Source of the DNA: Polyangium jinanense | GTDB lineage: Bacteria; Myxococcota; Polyangia; Polyangiales; Polyangiaceae | DNA: 57,371 nt | Assembly: GCF_028435365.1 (NCBI RefSeq) | Contig: NZ_JAGTJJ010000065.1 | Location: forward strand, 1-57,371 | Direction of reading: 5' to 3' | Translations under genes and position numbers: made by a program | Part shown: positions 35,457 to 43,664 of the stretch, piece by piece | How positions within the stretch are numbered: position 1 is the stretch's first letter | Layout of the letters: every line of letters starts with the position of its first letter | Notes under the pieces: generated by a model | Told to the model about the DNA's origin: nothing | Database searches by the model: none | The model's input: only the letters and a program-made list of their open reading frames with translations

Positions 35457-37584
35457 AGCACGAGCCCACGCCTGGCTCGCTCGTCAGCCGTATCGCGCCC
35501 CCGTGCGCTGCAACGATTTCCCGCGCGACGTACAATCCCAGCCCGAGCCCCCCGAGCGACTTCCCTGAGCACCGCTCGAAGCGCCCGAAAATGCGCTCGT
35601 GGTCCTCCGGCACGATGCCGAGCCCGTGATCTTGCACGGAGAGGATCGCCAACCCCCCGTACGCCATGACGCGGATTTCGATCGGTCGACCGAGGCCGAA
35701 CTTGATTGCATTGCTGAGCAGGTTGACGACGACCTGCTCGATGCGCAGGCGATCCCACCGGCCGGTCACGCCCAGCTCCGCCCGGAGCTCGCTCCGCGAG
35801 CCCGCCTTGGCCAAAAGCTCCTGGAACCGGTCCACCGTGCCACGCACCAGCGCGGGCAGGTCGACCTCCTCGAGCTCCAGAGCGAACTGTCCCTGGGCGA
35901 TACGCGACACGTCGAGCACGCTGTCGACGAGCTGGAGCTGCAGCTTGAGCGGCGTGAGCGGCGTGCAGACCTCAGGCGACGCGATGGAGACGAGGTCCTC
36001 GCGGATGCGGGCCGTCTCCTGCGCCTCGCGGTAGAGGCGCGCATTGTCGATGGCGATCGCGGCCCGGCGCGTCACATCCGTGACCAGCTCGAGGTCGGCG
36101 CCATCATAGCTGCGACCCGGCGCGGACGAGACGATGCTCAGCACCCCGAGCGTTTGCCCGCGCGCCACGAGCGGCACGATCATGGAGCTCCCTGTCCCGA
36201 GCGCGCGGCTGAGCCTCACGTGCCCGTCATCCACGGCGAATTGCCGCACGGCTTCGTCGGTGAGATCTGCGGGCAAGAGCAGAATTGGCTGACCTGTCCG
36301 CAAGACCCTGGCCGCCGGGTGGGGGGAATCCCAGCGAGGAGGATACCGGCGTCGTAGCTCGTCGAGCAACGGCTCCTTCGCGGGGTCCTTGTGTGCGCCG
36401 GAGATGCGTCGGATCTCTCTGCCTTCCACGACGTCAATCACGCACCAATCGGAGAGCGATTGCACGCACAGTTTCCCGAGGCGCGCGAGCGTCTCATTGT
36501 AATCGAGCGACTCTGCGAGGAGCGCCCCAGCCTCGGCCAGGAAGGCCGCGCGACGCTCCGCCTCCTCGGCGGCTGCGCGGGCCTGCTGCTCTTGCGCGAG
36601 GAGCCGGATACGCTCCTCCTCGATCCTCTTCCGCTCCGTAATGTCGGTCGAGATGCCGCAGACCGCGTACGGGGCGCCGGCGTTGTCGCGGAGGGGAAAC
36701 TTGAGGGTGATGTACGTGTGGAGGCCGTCGTCGTGCGGCGCCACGGCCTCCGTTTCCACCGCACTTCCGGTGGCGAACACCCGCTCGTCGATCGCGCGAA
36801 AGGCATCTGCGCATTCGGCAGGGAACACATCATAGTCAACCATGCCGATGATGCCCTCCCGAGTGACCCGGAACAGCTCCTCGAAGTGGCGATTGACGAA
36901 CAGATAACGCCCTTCCCGATCCTTCACGTAGATCACCGCGGTCGAGTTATCGATGATGGCCTGCAAAAGCTGCTGGTTCGCGCGCAACGCCTTTTCAGCA
37001 CGCCTTCGCTCGGCGATGTCGCGCGCGAGCTGTGCATTGATTCTGGTGAGCTCGGCCGTGCGCTCTGCCACCTGCGCTTCCAGGCGCTCCTTGGCCTGGG
37101 CCTCTTCCCTCAGGCGAGCATCGATGGCTAGAAGCGATCGCAGGTCGGCTTCGATGACCTGGCGGAACTGCACGAGCAACCTCTGCGATACGTCGCTGTA
37201 CGCGTTCTTTTTACAGTCCAGCACGCAGATGGTCCCGAAGACGTCTCCGCCGGGCCAGAGGATCGGAAAGCCTAGATAGGAGATCAGCCCCAGACTGGCG
37301 TCCGGACTCGATCGCCATTTTTCGTCGGACAACGCATCGGCGATCAGCAGCGGCCGCCGGGTGCTCATCACCGCCTCGCAATAGTACCCGGCGTTGGTGC
37401 ACGCCCGTTCGTCGACCGGGTAAGGGTTGCCCCTCGATTCGCTGGAGGCGACGACGACCATCTCGGGCGGCTCGATCTTCACGATCAACGCCGCGGGGAT
37501 CTGCAGGATCTCGGCGAGGAGATCGACGATTTCTTGCCACTTGTCGGTGATTTCCCGAGGGATCTCGACCCCTGTCGTGCCCAT
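35401..37584 (-). CDS. Histidine-kinase-like GAF-PAS-GAF protein with degenerate HisKA
   Basis: A 727-aa cytoplasmic protein: GAF (about 15-165), coiled coil (about 170-215), PAS (about 215-335, YVKDREGRYLFVNRHFEELF), GAF (about 355-520), then a HisKA-like segment and an HATPase domain (VVNLLSNAIKFG, VQDHGLGIVPE, GGLGLGLYVAREI). In the HisKA helix the expected SHELRTPLTPLK reads SPEVCTPLTPLK, with Pro537 at the phospho-acceptor site, and helix two is mostly missing (LQLQLVDSVLDVSRIAQG). Autophosphorylation is therefore unlikely; it may act as a sensor or a partner of another kinase. ATG 37584 is preferred (GAGG 8 bp upstream); GTG 37593 is possible. It follows a MEDS gene by 58 bp. Confidence 0.88.
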   Translation of the reverse strand: MGTTGVEIPREITDKWQEIVDLLAEILQIPAALIVKIEPPEMVVVASSESRGNPYPVDERACTNAGYYCEAVMSTRRPLLIADALSDEKWRSSPDASLGLISYLGFPILWPGGDVFGTICVLDCKKNAYSDVSQRLLVQFRQVIEADLRSLLAIDARLREEAQAKERLEAQVAERTAELTRINAQLARDIAERRRAEKALRANQQLLQAIIDNSTAVIYVKDREGRYLFVNRHFEELFRVTREGIIGMVDYDVFPAECADAFRAIDERVFATGSAVETEAVAPHDDGLHTYITLKFPLRDNAGAPYAVCGISTDITERKRIEEERIRLLAQEQQARAAAEEAERRAAFLAEAGALLAESLDYNETLARLGKLCVQSLSDWCVIDVVEGREIRRISGAHKDPAKEPLLDELRRRYPPRWDSPHPAARVLRTGQPILLLPADLTDEAVRQFAVDDGHVRLSRALGTGSSMIVPLVARGQTLGVLSIVSSAPGRSYDGADLELVTDVTRRAAIAIDNARLYREAQETARIREDLVSIASPEVCTPLTPLKLQLQLVDSVLDVSRIAQGQFALELEEVDLPALVRGTVDRFQELLAKAGSRSELRAELGVTGRWDRLRIEQVVVNLLSNAIKFGLGRPIEIRVMAYGGLAILSVQDHGLGIVPEDHERIFGRFERCSGKSLGGLGLGLYVAREIVAAHGGAIRLTSEPGVGSCFSVELPRDPSLSGFRAAG

Positions 37585-37642
37585 CGCCTGCACCTCGTGT
37601 TTCCGGCTGAACCGCCATCGAGTGCGAGCGCGATCCTACGGG

Positions 37643-38287
37643 TCAGCCGTGCGCGGCCGCGCGTCGGCCCTCGGCGCGATACTTACGAGCGCGTATTTCC
37701 TCGAGGAACTCGGCCGGCGGCGTGTAGAACTGGTTTTCGCACATCGTCCCGTTGATCAGCACGAGCGGGTGGCAGCGCAGGAGATCCATCATCGTCGCGC
37801 CGGGCATGCTGTTGGCGTCGTAGACGCAGACCGCGATGCATTGGGGGGAGGTGAGCTTGCTGAAGCGTATCTCGAGCTCGATGAGCTCGTCGAAATCCGG
37901 AGCATTGTCCAGCATCCAGCCCATGTTGTCCATGCCGCGCATACGCGGATACCCCTCGGCGCGCGCCGTGCTTTCAAAGTCAGCCCACGATTGGAGCATA
38001 CGGTCCTGATCGAAGCAGCCGTGTTTCAGGTAGGCCTCTTCCCAGCTCAGTACCTGGAACTGCCCACGCGCCTGGCACCCCTCGACGTCGACCCCGAGCC
38101 GTGCGTACCGAGCAAGGTGCTCGTGGCGCAGCGCAGGGTTGCAGACGTGGACGACCTTCTCGCCCCACTCCAGCCCCTCTTTATAAAAGGAGCCGAGCAC
38201 CCGATACTCCTCGTCGCGCGAGCGAAAGAATGCGCAAACGTGATAGTGCCGATCGAGCTTCCTGCCTGCCAGCGTGGCATTCCTCAT
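37643..38287 (-). CDS. MEDS-domain sensory protein, copy 1
   Basis: A 214-aa cytoplasmic protein consisting of one MEDS domain (the sensory domain also found in the dichloromethane regulator DcmR and in archaeal/methylotroph sensors). Landmarks: DRHYHVCAFFRSRDEEYRVL, GSFYKEGLEWGEKVVHVC, YPRMRGMDNMGWMLDN, FDELIELEIRF, CIAVCVYDANSMPGATMMDLLRCHPLVLI. The fold is RecA/KaiC-like without a Walker motif. The second copy at 41152 is closely similar. It precedes the degenerate kinase gene, and the pair probably acts together. Confidence 0.88.
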   Translation of the reverse strand: MRNATLAGRKLDRHYHVCAFFRSRDEEYRVLGSFYKEGLEWGEKVVHVCNPALRHEHLARYARLGVDVEGCQARGQFQVLSWEEAYLKHGCFDQDRMLQSWADFESTARAEGYPRMRGMDNMGWMLDNAPDFDELIELEIRFSKLTSPQCIAVCVYDANSMPGATMMDLLRCHPLVLINGTMCENQFYTPPAEFLEEIRARKYRAEGRRAAAHG

Positions 38288-38387
38288 TGCTATCCCCCCG
38301 TCGTGGCCGTCTCCTACGGCCATCGCGGCCATCACTATGAACCACCTCACCATTGTCGTCAACCACGCCCTCCGCCTCCGCCCGGCG

Positions 38388-39509
38388 CTATTCCGCCGCG
38401 ATCGGCAGGGGCTCGGCCGCTTCCAGCTCGCGGACGAGCGGTATCACGTGTTTGCCGAAGTATTCGACCTCCTCCTGGAAGTGCAGGAAGCCGAGGAGGA
38501 TGAGGTCGGCGCCCGCGCGCTTGAGATCAAGGATGCGTTCGGCGATCTGGTGTGGCGTACCGATCAGGTTCGAGCGGAAGCCGTCATTGTATTGGACGAG
38601 ATCCTCGAAGGTGGACTTGGCCCAGTTGCCCTGGCCTTCAGGTGAGGCCTTGCCTGCATTCTTCACCTCATGGCCGAAGGCGTTGACGGCCTCGGGATTC
38701 GCCTTCGCGATGATCTCGGCGAGCACCGCCCTGGCCTCGTGTTCCGTCTCGCGGGCGATCGCAAAAGCGTTCACGCCGATCTTCACCTCGTGGTCGTTCC
38801 GGGCCGCCTTGGCGCGGATGTCGTCGACCTGCTTCGCGATCTCTTCCGGCGTATTGCCGTTGGTGAGGTACCAATCGGAGACGCGGGAGGCCATGTCGCG
38901 GGCCGCGCGCGAGGAGCCGCCCTGGAAGATCTCGGGATGCGGATCGAGCGGCTTCGGCTTCAGCGAGTAGTTATCGAATTGATAGAAATCGCCCCGGAAG
39001 GTGAAGCGGTCCTCGGTCCAGATACCCTTGAGCGCGCGGATGAATTCCTCCGACCGGCGATAACGCTCGTCGTGGTCGAGCCACGACTCTCCGATGGCGG
39101 CGAATTCGCCGCGGAACCAGCCGCTGACGATGTTCACGGCGATGCGACCATGGGTGAGGTGATGGATCGTGGCGATCTGCTTGGCGGCGAGCGCCGGGTT
39201 CCACGGGCCGGGCAGGATCGCCGCGATCACCTCGAGCTTCTCGGTGGCGGCCAGAAGTGCGTGGCTGAACGAGACCGATTCGTGCTGGAACTCCGCGCCG
39301 TAGCCGGCCGTGAAGCGGACCTGGGTCAATGCATAATCGAAGCCGCTCGCCTCGGCGATCTGCGCGAGCTTGCGGTTGTAGTCGATGTCCCAGCCTGTGC
39401 GCTGCTCGATGTTGCTGATGACGAGGCCGCCGGAGACGTTGGGGACCCAATAGGCGAACTTGATTGCGTCGTCGCTCGTGGCCTCGGTCTTGTCGTGATA
39501 GGTCGTCAT
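38388..39509 (-). CDS. sfnG: Dimethylsulfone monooxygenase SfnG (FMNH2-dependent)
   Basis: A 373-aa bacterial-luciferase-like flavin monooxygenase of the SsuD group. The whole chain follows SfnG: KFAYWVPNVSGGLVISNIEQ, IDYNRKLAQIAEASGFDYAL, RFTAGYGAEFQHESVSFSHA, AILPGPWNPALAAKQIATI, VNIVSGWFRGEFAAIGE and ERYRRSEEFIRALKGIW. SfnG converts dimethylsulfone to methanesulfinate using reduced FMN from a partner reductase, allowing sulfur scavenging. No reductase or SsuD gene is in this window. It sits between two MEDS/kinase pairs on the same strand (39 bp after one kinase, 100 bp before a MEDS gene). Confidence 0.92.
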   Translation of the reverse strand: MTTYHDKTEATSDDAIKFAYWVPNVSGGLVISNIEQRTGWDIDYNRKLAQIAEASGFDYALTQVRFTAGYGAEFQHESVSFSHALLAATEKLEVIAAILPGPWNPALAAKQIATIHHLTHGRIAVNIVSGWFRGEFAAIGESWLDHDERYRRSEEFIRALKGIWTEDRFTFRGDFYQFDNYSLKPKPLDPHPEIFQGGSSRAARDMASRVSDWYLTNGNTPEEIAKQVDDIRAKAARNDHEVKIGVNAFAIARETEHEARAVLAEIIAKANPEAVNAFGHEVKNAGKASPEGQGNWAKSTFEDLVQYNDGFRSNLIGTPHQIAERILDLKRAGADLILLGFLHFQEEVEYFGKHVIPLVRELEAAEPLPIAAE

Positions 39510-39548
39510 GGATGAATCCTGAGGTTTCGATGCTTGGAGGCTCCAAAG

Positions 39549-41141
39549 CTACCGACCAGGTGTGCGGCCCGCGATCGCGTCGAGGAGCCGCTCGACGCTG
39601 ATCGGCTTGACGAGGTGCTCGACGAAGCCGGCCGCCGCGCTGCGAGCGCGATCCTGCGCCTGACCGCGGCCGGTCAGCGCGATCAGCCGAGGACCTGCGG
39701 TGCCCAGCCGGCGACCCATCTCCGCGGCCAGCTCATAGCCGTCCATGTCCGGCAGCCCGAGGTCGAGCAACGCTACGGTTGGGCGGAAGCTGTCCAGCAT
39801 CTCGAGCGCCCCGGCGCCGTCGTGCGCGAGCGCGACCTCGTGCCCCGAGGCGCGCAGCAGCTCCGCCAGGAGCTCACCGGCGTCGATGTTGTCGTCGACG
39901 AGCAGGACACGCTCGCGCACCTCCGAGAGGCATGACGGAGCGAGAGCCTCCTCCGCCTCGGCGACGGCGGTGGTCGCTGGCAATCGCACGGTGAACGCGC
40001 TCCCTTTGCCCATCCCTTCGCTGGCCACCTCGACCGTGCCGCCGTGGAGGGTAACCAGGTTCTTGACCAGCGCGAGCCCGATGCCGAGACCATTCTCGGT
40101 GCGGTGGATCGACGTCTTCCCCTGGACGAACGGGTCGAAAATCCGGGGCAAGAGCTCCTCTGAGATACCGACCCCGTTGTCGACGACGATGATCACGACC
40201 TCGTGGTCGACGCGGGCGGCCCGGACGACGATGCGGCCGGCGGGCGGTGTATACCGAGCGGCGTTGGTCAGGAGATTCGTGACCACCTGGGCGAGCCGCG
40301 ATCGGTCCCCTTGCACCACGAGGCCGCCCACCGGGACCTCCATGTGCAGGTCGTGGCGCCGCTGCTCGAACATCGGGGTCGCCATCTCGACGGCCTGGCT
40401 GATCACGTGCGGGATCTCGACCGCTTCGAGGCGCAGCTCCACTTTCCCCCGTGTGACCCGCGAGACGTCGAGGAGGTCGTCGACGAGCCGGCGTACGTGC
40501 TCGACCTGCCGCTCGATGACGGCGTGCTCGCGGCTCACCGGGCCCTCGCTGCGCACGCGCATGAGCCGGAGCGCGGTCACGATCGGGGCCAGCGGGTTGC
40601 GCAGCTCGTGACTGAGCATTGCGAGGAATTCGTCCTTCGCGCGGTTGGCCTGCTCGCGCTCCTGAATGGCGCGCGCGGTCTCGAGGCCGGTGGCCACGAG
40701 GCTCGTCGCCACGCGCAGGAGCACGTTCGCGGTCACGTCCGGGAACATGGGGTCGCAGGAGCCGACGAGCAGGTTGCCACGCTCGGCGTAGAGCCCCACT
40801 GGCATGTGGAGGGTCCGTACCGTGCCAAACGGCGGACAAATGGCGACCCCAACGGCGCCGATCCCCCTGCCGCAGGAGGCGGCGAGCACCGGCCGCAGCT
40901 CCTCGAGCCGTGCAGTCGCATCCTGCTGCCCGACCCGTAATACCTCGACCGCCGATTCGCCCACGGTCCAGCGGGTGATCGCGTAGGCGACGTCGATCGG
41001 GAGCAGCGCCTCGAGGACCTCGCACGTCGTCGCGAGGATGCCGGCGGCGTCCTGCCCGCTCCACAGAGGCGGCAGCGCGAGGAGGCCGAGCAGGTCCCGT
41101 AGTGTGCTGTGAAGTGATCGGGGTGAATCTGGCTCGGACAT
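39549..41141 (-). CDS. Hybrid histidine kinase (GAF-like input, HisKA, HATPase, receiver)
   Basis: A 530-aa cytoplasmic kinase. The N-terminal about 160 residues form a GAF-like input. HisKA is intact (FLAMLSHELRNPLAP, His178), followed by HATPase (VTNLLTNAARYTPP, VDNGVGISEE, NGLGIGLALVKN) and a C-terminal receiver (VLLVDDNIDAGE, Asp in LLDLGLPDMDGYE, VKPIS). It begins 10 bp after the second MEDS gene, so the MEDS protein is its likely partner. It is the intact counterpart of the degenerate kinase at 35401, but the two have different domain plans. Confidence 0.92.
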   Translation of the reverse strand: MSEPDSPRSLHSTLRDLLGLLALPPLWSGQDAAGILATTCEVLEALLPIDVAYAITRWTVGESAVEVLRVGQQDATARLEELRPVLAASCGRGIGAVGVAICPPFGTVRTLHMPVGLYAERGNLLVGSCDPMFPDVTANVLLRVATSLVATGLETARAIQEREQANRAKDEFLAMLSHELRNPLAPIVTALRLMRVRSEGPVSREHAVIERQVEHVRRLVDDLLDVSRVTRGKVELRLEAVEIPHVISQAVEMATPMFEQRRHDLHMEVPVGGLVVQGDRSRLAQVVTNLLTNAARYTPPAGRIVVRAARVDHEVVIIVVDNGVGISEELLPRIFDPFVQGKTSIHRTENGLGIGLALVKNLVTLHGGTVEVASEGMGKGSAFTVRLPATTAVAEAEEALAPSCLSEVRERVLLVDDNIDAGELLAELLRASGHEVALAHDGAGALEMLDSFRPTVALLDLGLPDMDGYELAAEMGRRLGTAGPRLIALTGRGQAQDRARSAAAGFVEHLVKPISVERLLDAIAGRTPGR

Positions 41142-41151
41142 GCGTCAGCCG

Positions 41152-41793
41152 TCAGCGGCCGTGCGCCGGGTCCGGGTCGCGATATCTACGAGCTCGTATT
41201 TCCTCGAGGAACGCACCGGGCGGCGTGTAGAACGGGTTTTCGTTGACCGTCCGGTCGATCAGTACGAGCGGGTGGCACCGCAGGATATCCATCACCGTCG
41301 CGCCGGGCAGGCGGGTGAGATCGTAGACGCAGATCACCAGGCACTTGTGGCGCCCGACGACCTCGTTGAGGCGGATCTCGTACTCGATAAGCTGGTCGGC
41401 CCCCGGAGGATTGGAGAGCGCCCAGTCCATGTTGCCCATGCCGCGCAGGCGCGAATACCCCTCGGCCGACGCCGCGCTGCTCGCGTCATCGAAGAACTGG
41501 AGCATACGGTCCGGATCGAAGCGGCCGTGCGCCAGATAGCAGTCATCCCAGCTCTGCACCAGGAGCTGCCCGCGGTCGTGGCACCCCTCGACGTCGATAC
41601 CGAGCTGGGCGAGCCGAGCGAGGTGCTCGTGGCGGAACGCCGCGTCACACAAATTGACGACCTTCTCGCCCCACTCCAGTCCCTCTTTGTAAAAGGGGCC
41701 GAGCACCCGATACTCCTCGTCGCGCGAGCGAAAGAATGTGCAGACGTGGTAATGCCGATCGAGCCTCATGCCCGCGAGCGTTGCATCCCTCAT
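41152..41793 (-). CDS. MEDS-domain sensory protein, copy 2
   Basis: A 213-aa MEDS protein, closely similar over its whole length to the one at 37643 (MRDATLAGMRLDRHYHVC versus MRNATLAGRKLDRHYHVC, and SRDEEYRVLG.FYKEGLEWGE in both). Likely ligand-sensing input for the kinase that follows 10 bp downstream. First gene of a run of five same-strand genes (MEDS, kinase, sfnG, MEDS, degenerate kinase). The 266 bp upstream, shared with the divergent DUF4241 gene, must hold its promoter; nothing specific was seen there. Confidence 0.88.
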   Translation of the reverse strand: MRDATLAGMRLDRHYHVCTFFRSRDEEYRVLGPFYKEGLEWGEKVVNLCDAAFRHEHLARLAQLGIDVEGCHDRGQLLVQSWDDCYLAHGRFDPDRMLQFFDDASSAASAEGYSRLRGMGNMDWALSNPPGADQLIEYEIRLNEVVGRHKCLVICVYDLTRLPGATVMDILRCHPLVLIDRTVNENPFYTPPGAFLEEIRARRYRDPDPAHGR

Positions 41794-42059
41794 TGGGCCG
41801 ACGCCTCCTTCGCGACCGCCGTGCTCCCGGCAACCGTGACGTACTGCACCGCCGCCGTCAAACAGGCTTTTCGGCTCCGCCTGCGCGTCTGCGCTGCAGT
41901 GGGCCGGTGCCGAGCGAGGTCATCGAAATATCACAAGCCTTTCCGACCTGATCGCAGGGGTGCGGTCGGGGGCTCCGAGCCCGACCGTTCCGGAGAGCGG
42001 AGCGCCCGGGCACCAAAGCATCGGTAAGCGCGGCCAAGATCGGGTAGGGTCTCGTGCCC

Positions 42060-43154
42060 ATGACCGAACCCCGTTACGCGCTCCCCCGCTCGTTCCTTCC
42101 GATCCGCTCTGCCCACCTCGCCGGCAAGAAGGCTGCCGGCGTGAAGGAAATCCTTCGCGCCGGCGAAATCGTGATCACCACGGGCCGCCTCGTGGCCTGC
42201 GATCCCATGATGCAGCCCGAGCGGCCCCCGTTCGAGCGTGTTCTCGCGCCGGGGAAATACCCCGTTCACCTCTTCGTCGCAAAAGAGGGTTCGGTGATTG
42301 GATTCGCCGAGATCCGCGTGCGGAAGGCAGCCATCGACCATTTCGAGCTCGCGACGATCGCCGGACAGGATGCGGCGACGCTGGGCGAGGGGCGGTTTTT
42401 CGGTTATCCCGTCGACGCGGGGCTCGGCTGCTTCGCCGACGAGGCCGCCCTGCGTCACCTCCGCGATGCGGACGCCGTGCGACAGAAGGCGGAGGGGCCT
42501 TCGTATGGGAGTTATTACGACGTCGTGAGTCCCGAGCTCCGCGTGAATGGAGGCTGGTGGGCGGATCATCGGCCCCACGGGAGCACGGGCGAAAACGTGA
42601 TGATCTTCCGCTCCGGAGACGGCGACGGGACGTATGCGACGTACTTCGGCATCGACGCGGCCGGCGAGGTGGCGTGTGTCGTCACGAGCTTCAATGTGTT
42701 CGCGGAGCCAATCTCCCCGGAGCGCAAGCTGCGGGACCTCACCGAAATCTTCGCGCCGTTCGTGGCCGCCATCGAGCGGGACATCGGCGCCTTCCTGCGG
42801 TCGAAAGGGTTTTCGGAGCCGAATACTGCCTACAAGGTGAAGTCGGACGGGGGCGAGCTCGATCTCACATACACGCGTGACGGGCTCTCCTTCCAGGTGC
42901 GCGCCACGGCGCTGTACCGGTCGGTGCTCGACGCCCATTTCCGCTGGACGCGCGGGCGCGCTACGCTCGACGTGGGCAACGAGCACCACAAGGCGGGCGT
43001 CAACCTGGGCCTGCCGAGCGCCCTCGCCGTCGGCGATGCAGCCTATACCTACGCCACGAAGATCGGAGCCTCGTACGCGGCGCACTGGGACGTGCTCGAG
43101 CCGGCGGTGCTGGGGTACCTGCCGATCAAGGTGCCCAAAGCAAGCAAGAAGTGA
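42060..43154 (+). CDS. DUF4241 protein
   Basis: A 364-aa soluble protein with the DUF4241 pattern in its first about 230 residues: GEIVITTGRLVACDPMM, PFERVLAPGKYPVHLFVA, GFAEIRV, GYPVDAGLGCFADEAA, and the diagnostic VMIFRSGDGDGTYATYFGIDAAGEV. About residues 230-360 form another alpha/beta part (FVAAIERDIGAFLRSKGF and so on). DUF4241 proteins occur singly and beside polymorphic toxins as putative immunity proteins; no toxin is visible next to this one. ATG 42060 is chosen; GTG 42054 is also in frame. Confidence 0.85.
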   Translation: MTEPRYALPRSFLPIRSAHLAGKKAAGVKEILRAGEIVITTGRLVACDPMMQPERPPFERVLAPGKYPVHLFVAKEGSVIGFAEIRVRKAAIDHFELATIAGQDAATLGEGRFFGYPVDAGLGCFADEAALRHLRDADAVRQKAEGPSYGSYYDVVSPELRVNGGWWADHRPHGSTGENVMIFRSGDGDGTYATYFGIDAAGEVACVVTSFNVFAEPISPERKLRDLTEIFAPFVAAIERDIGAFLRSKGFSEPNTAYKVKSDGGELDLTYTRDGLSFQVRATALYRSVLDAHFRWTRGRATLDVGNEHHKAGVNLGLPSALAVGDAAYTYATKIGASYAAHWDVLEPAVLGYLPIKVPKASKK

Positions 43155-43172
43155 CGCCGGCTTCACCAGGAT

Positions 43173-43664
43173 TCATTGGCCCTCGGGCTCGGAGTCCCTG
43201 GGCAGCTTGGGGGCGACCTTGGGCAGGCGCTCGAACTCCTTGCGGGCAGCGTCCTCCCGGCCGATCGGAATTACCGAGACGCCCGTCGACGGGTGCTCCG
43301 CGAGGAATGCCCGGAGCCACGTGGGCAGCCGGCCGTAAGGCTCGAGATCGGCCGGGAGATCGTAGGTGCCCACCCATACGTGAAGCAGGCCGGCGCGGTG
43401 TAGACGAAGAAATCGTAGTCGACCACCAGGCTCCCCTCTCGATCGTAATGGAACACGGCCTCTGCCCCCTGGATCTCGTCGTCACCCGAGCCACACCCTC
43501 CCTGGCCGAGCGCTCTCTCGACCGTGCCCCGGTGTCGCTCGAGCGCCCCGCTCGGGATTGGGAAGGTGCGGCCCGCGGCCTGGTCGAGATCCACCACGGC
43601 CCGGTAGGCGCTCCCGATCGGACGGTCCCCGCATTCCGCGGAATCGTGCGCCCCGCCTCCTTTT
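43173..43664 (-). pseudogene. Frameshifted hypothetical gene
   Basis: Two minus-strand frames join into one plausible protein. The upstream frame reads AYRAVVDLDQAAGRTFPIPS through DYDFFVYTAPACFTYGW, then runs on without sense. The other frame continues VGTYDLPADLEPYGRLPTWL through STGVSVIPIGREDAARKEFERLPK and stops at 43173. The shift is near 43375-43390, around a run of G (ATGGGTGGGC on the minus strand), so one base appears gained or lost. It could be a real pseudogene or an assembly error. It would start close to the stop of the hydrolase gene (43665) on the same strand. Family not recognised. Confidence 0.5.

Noticed and set aside
42060..43154. DUF4241 gene as immunity gene of a toxin pair
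   Set aside because: No toxin-like gene lies upstream on the same strand; the neighbour upstream is a divergent MEDS gene.
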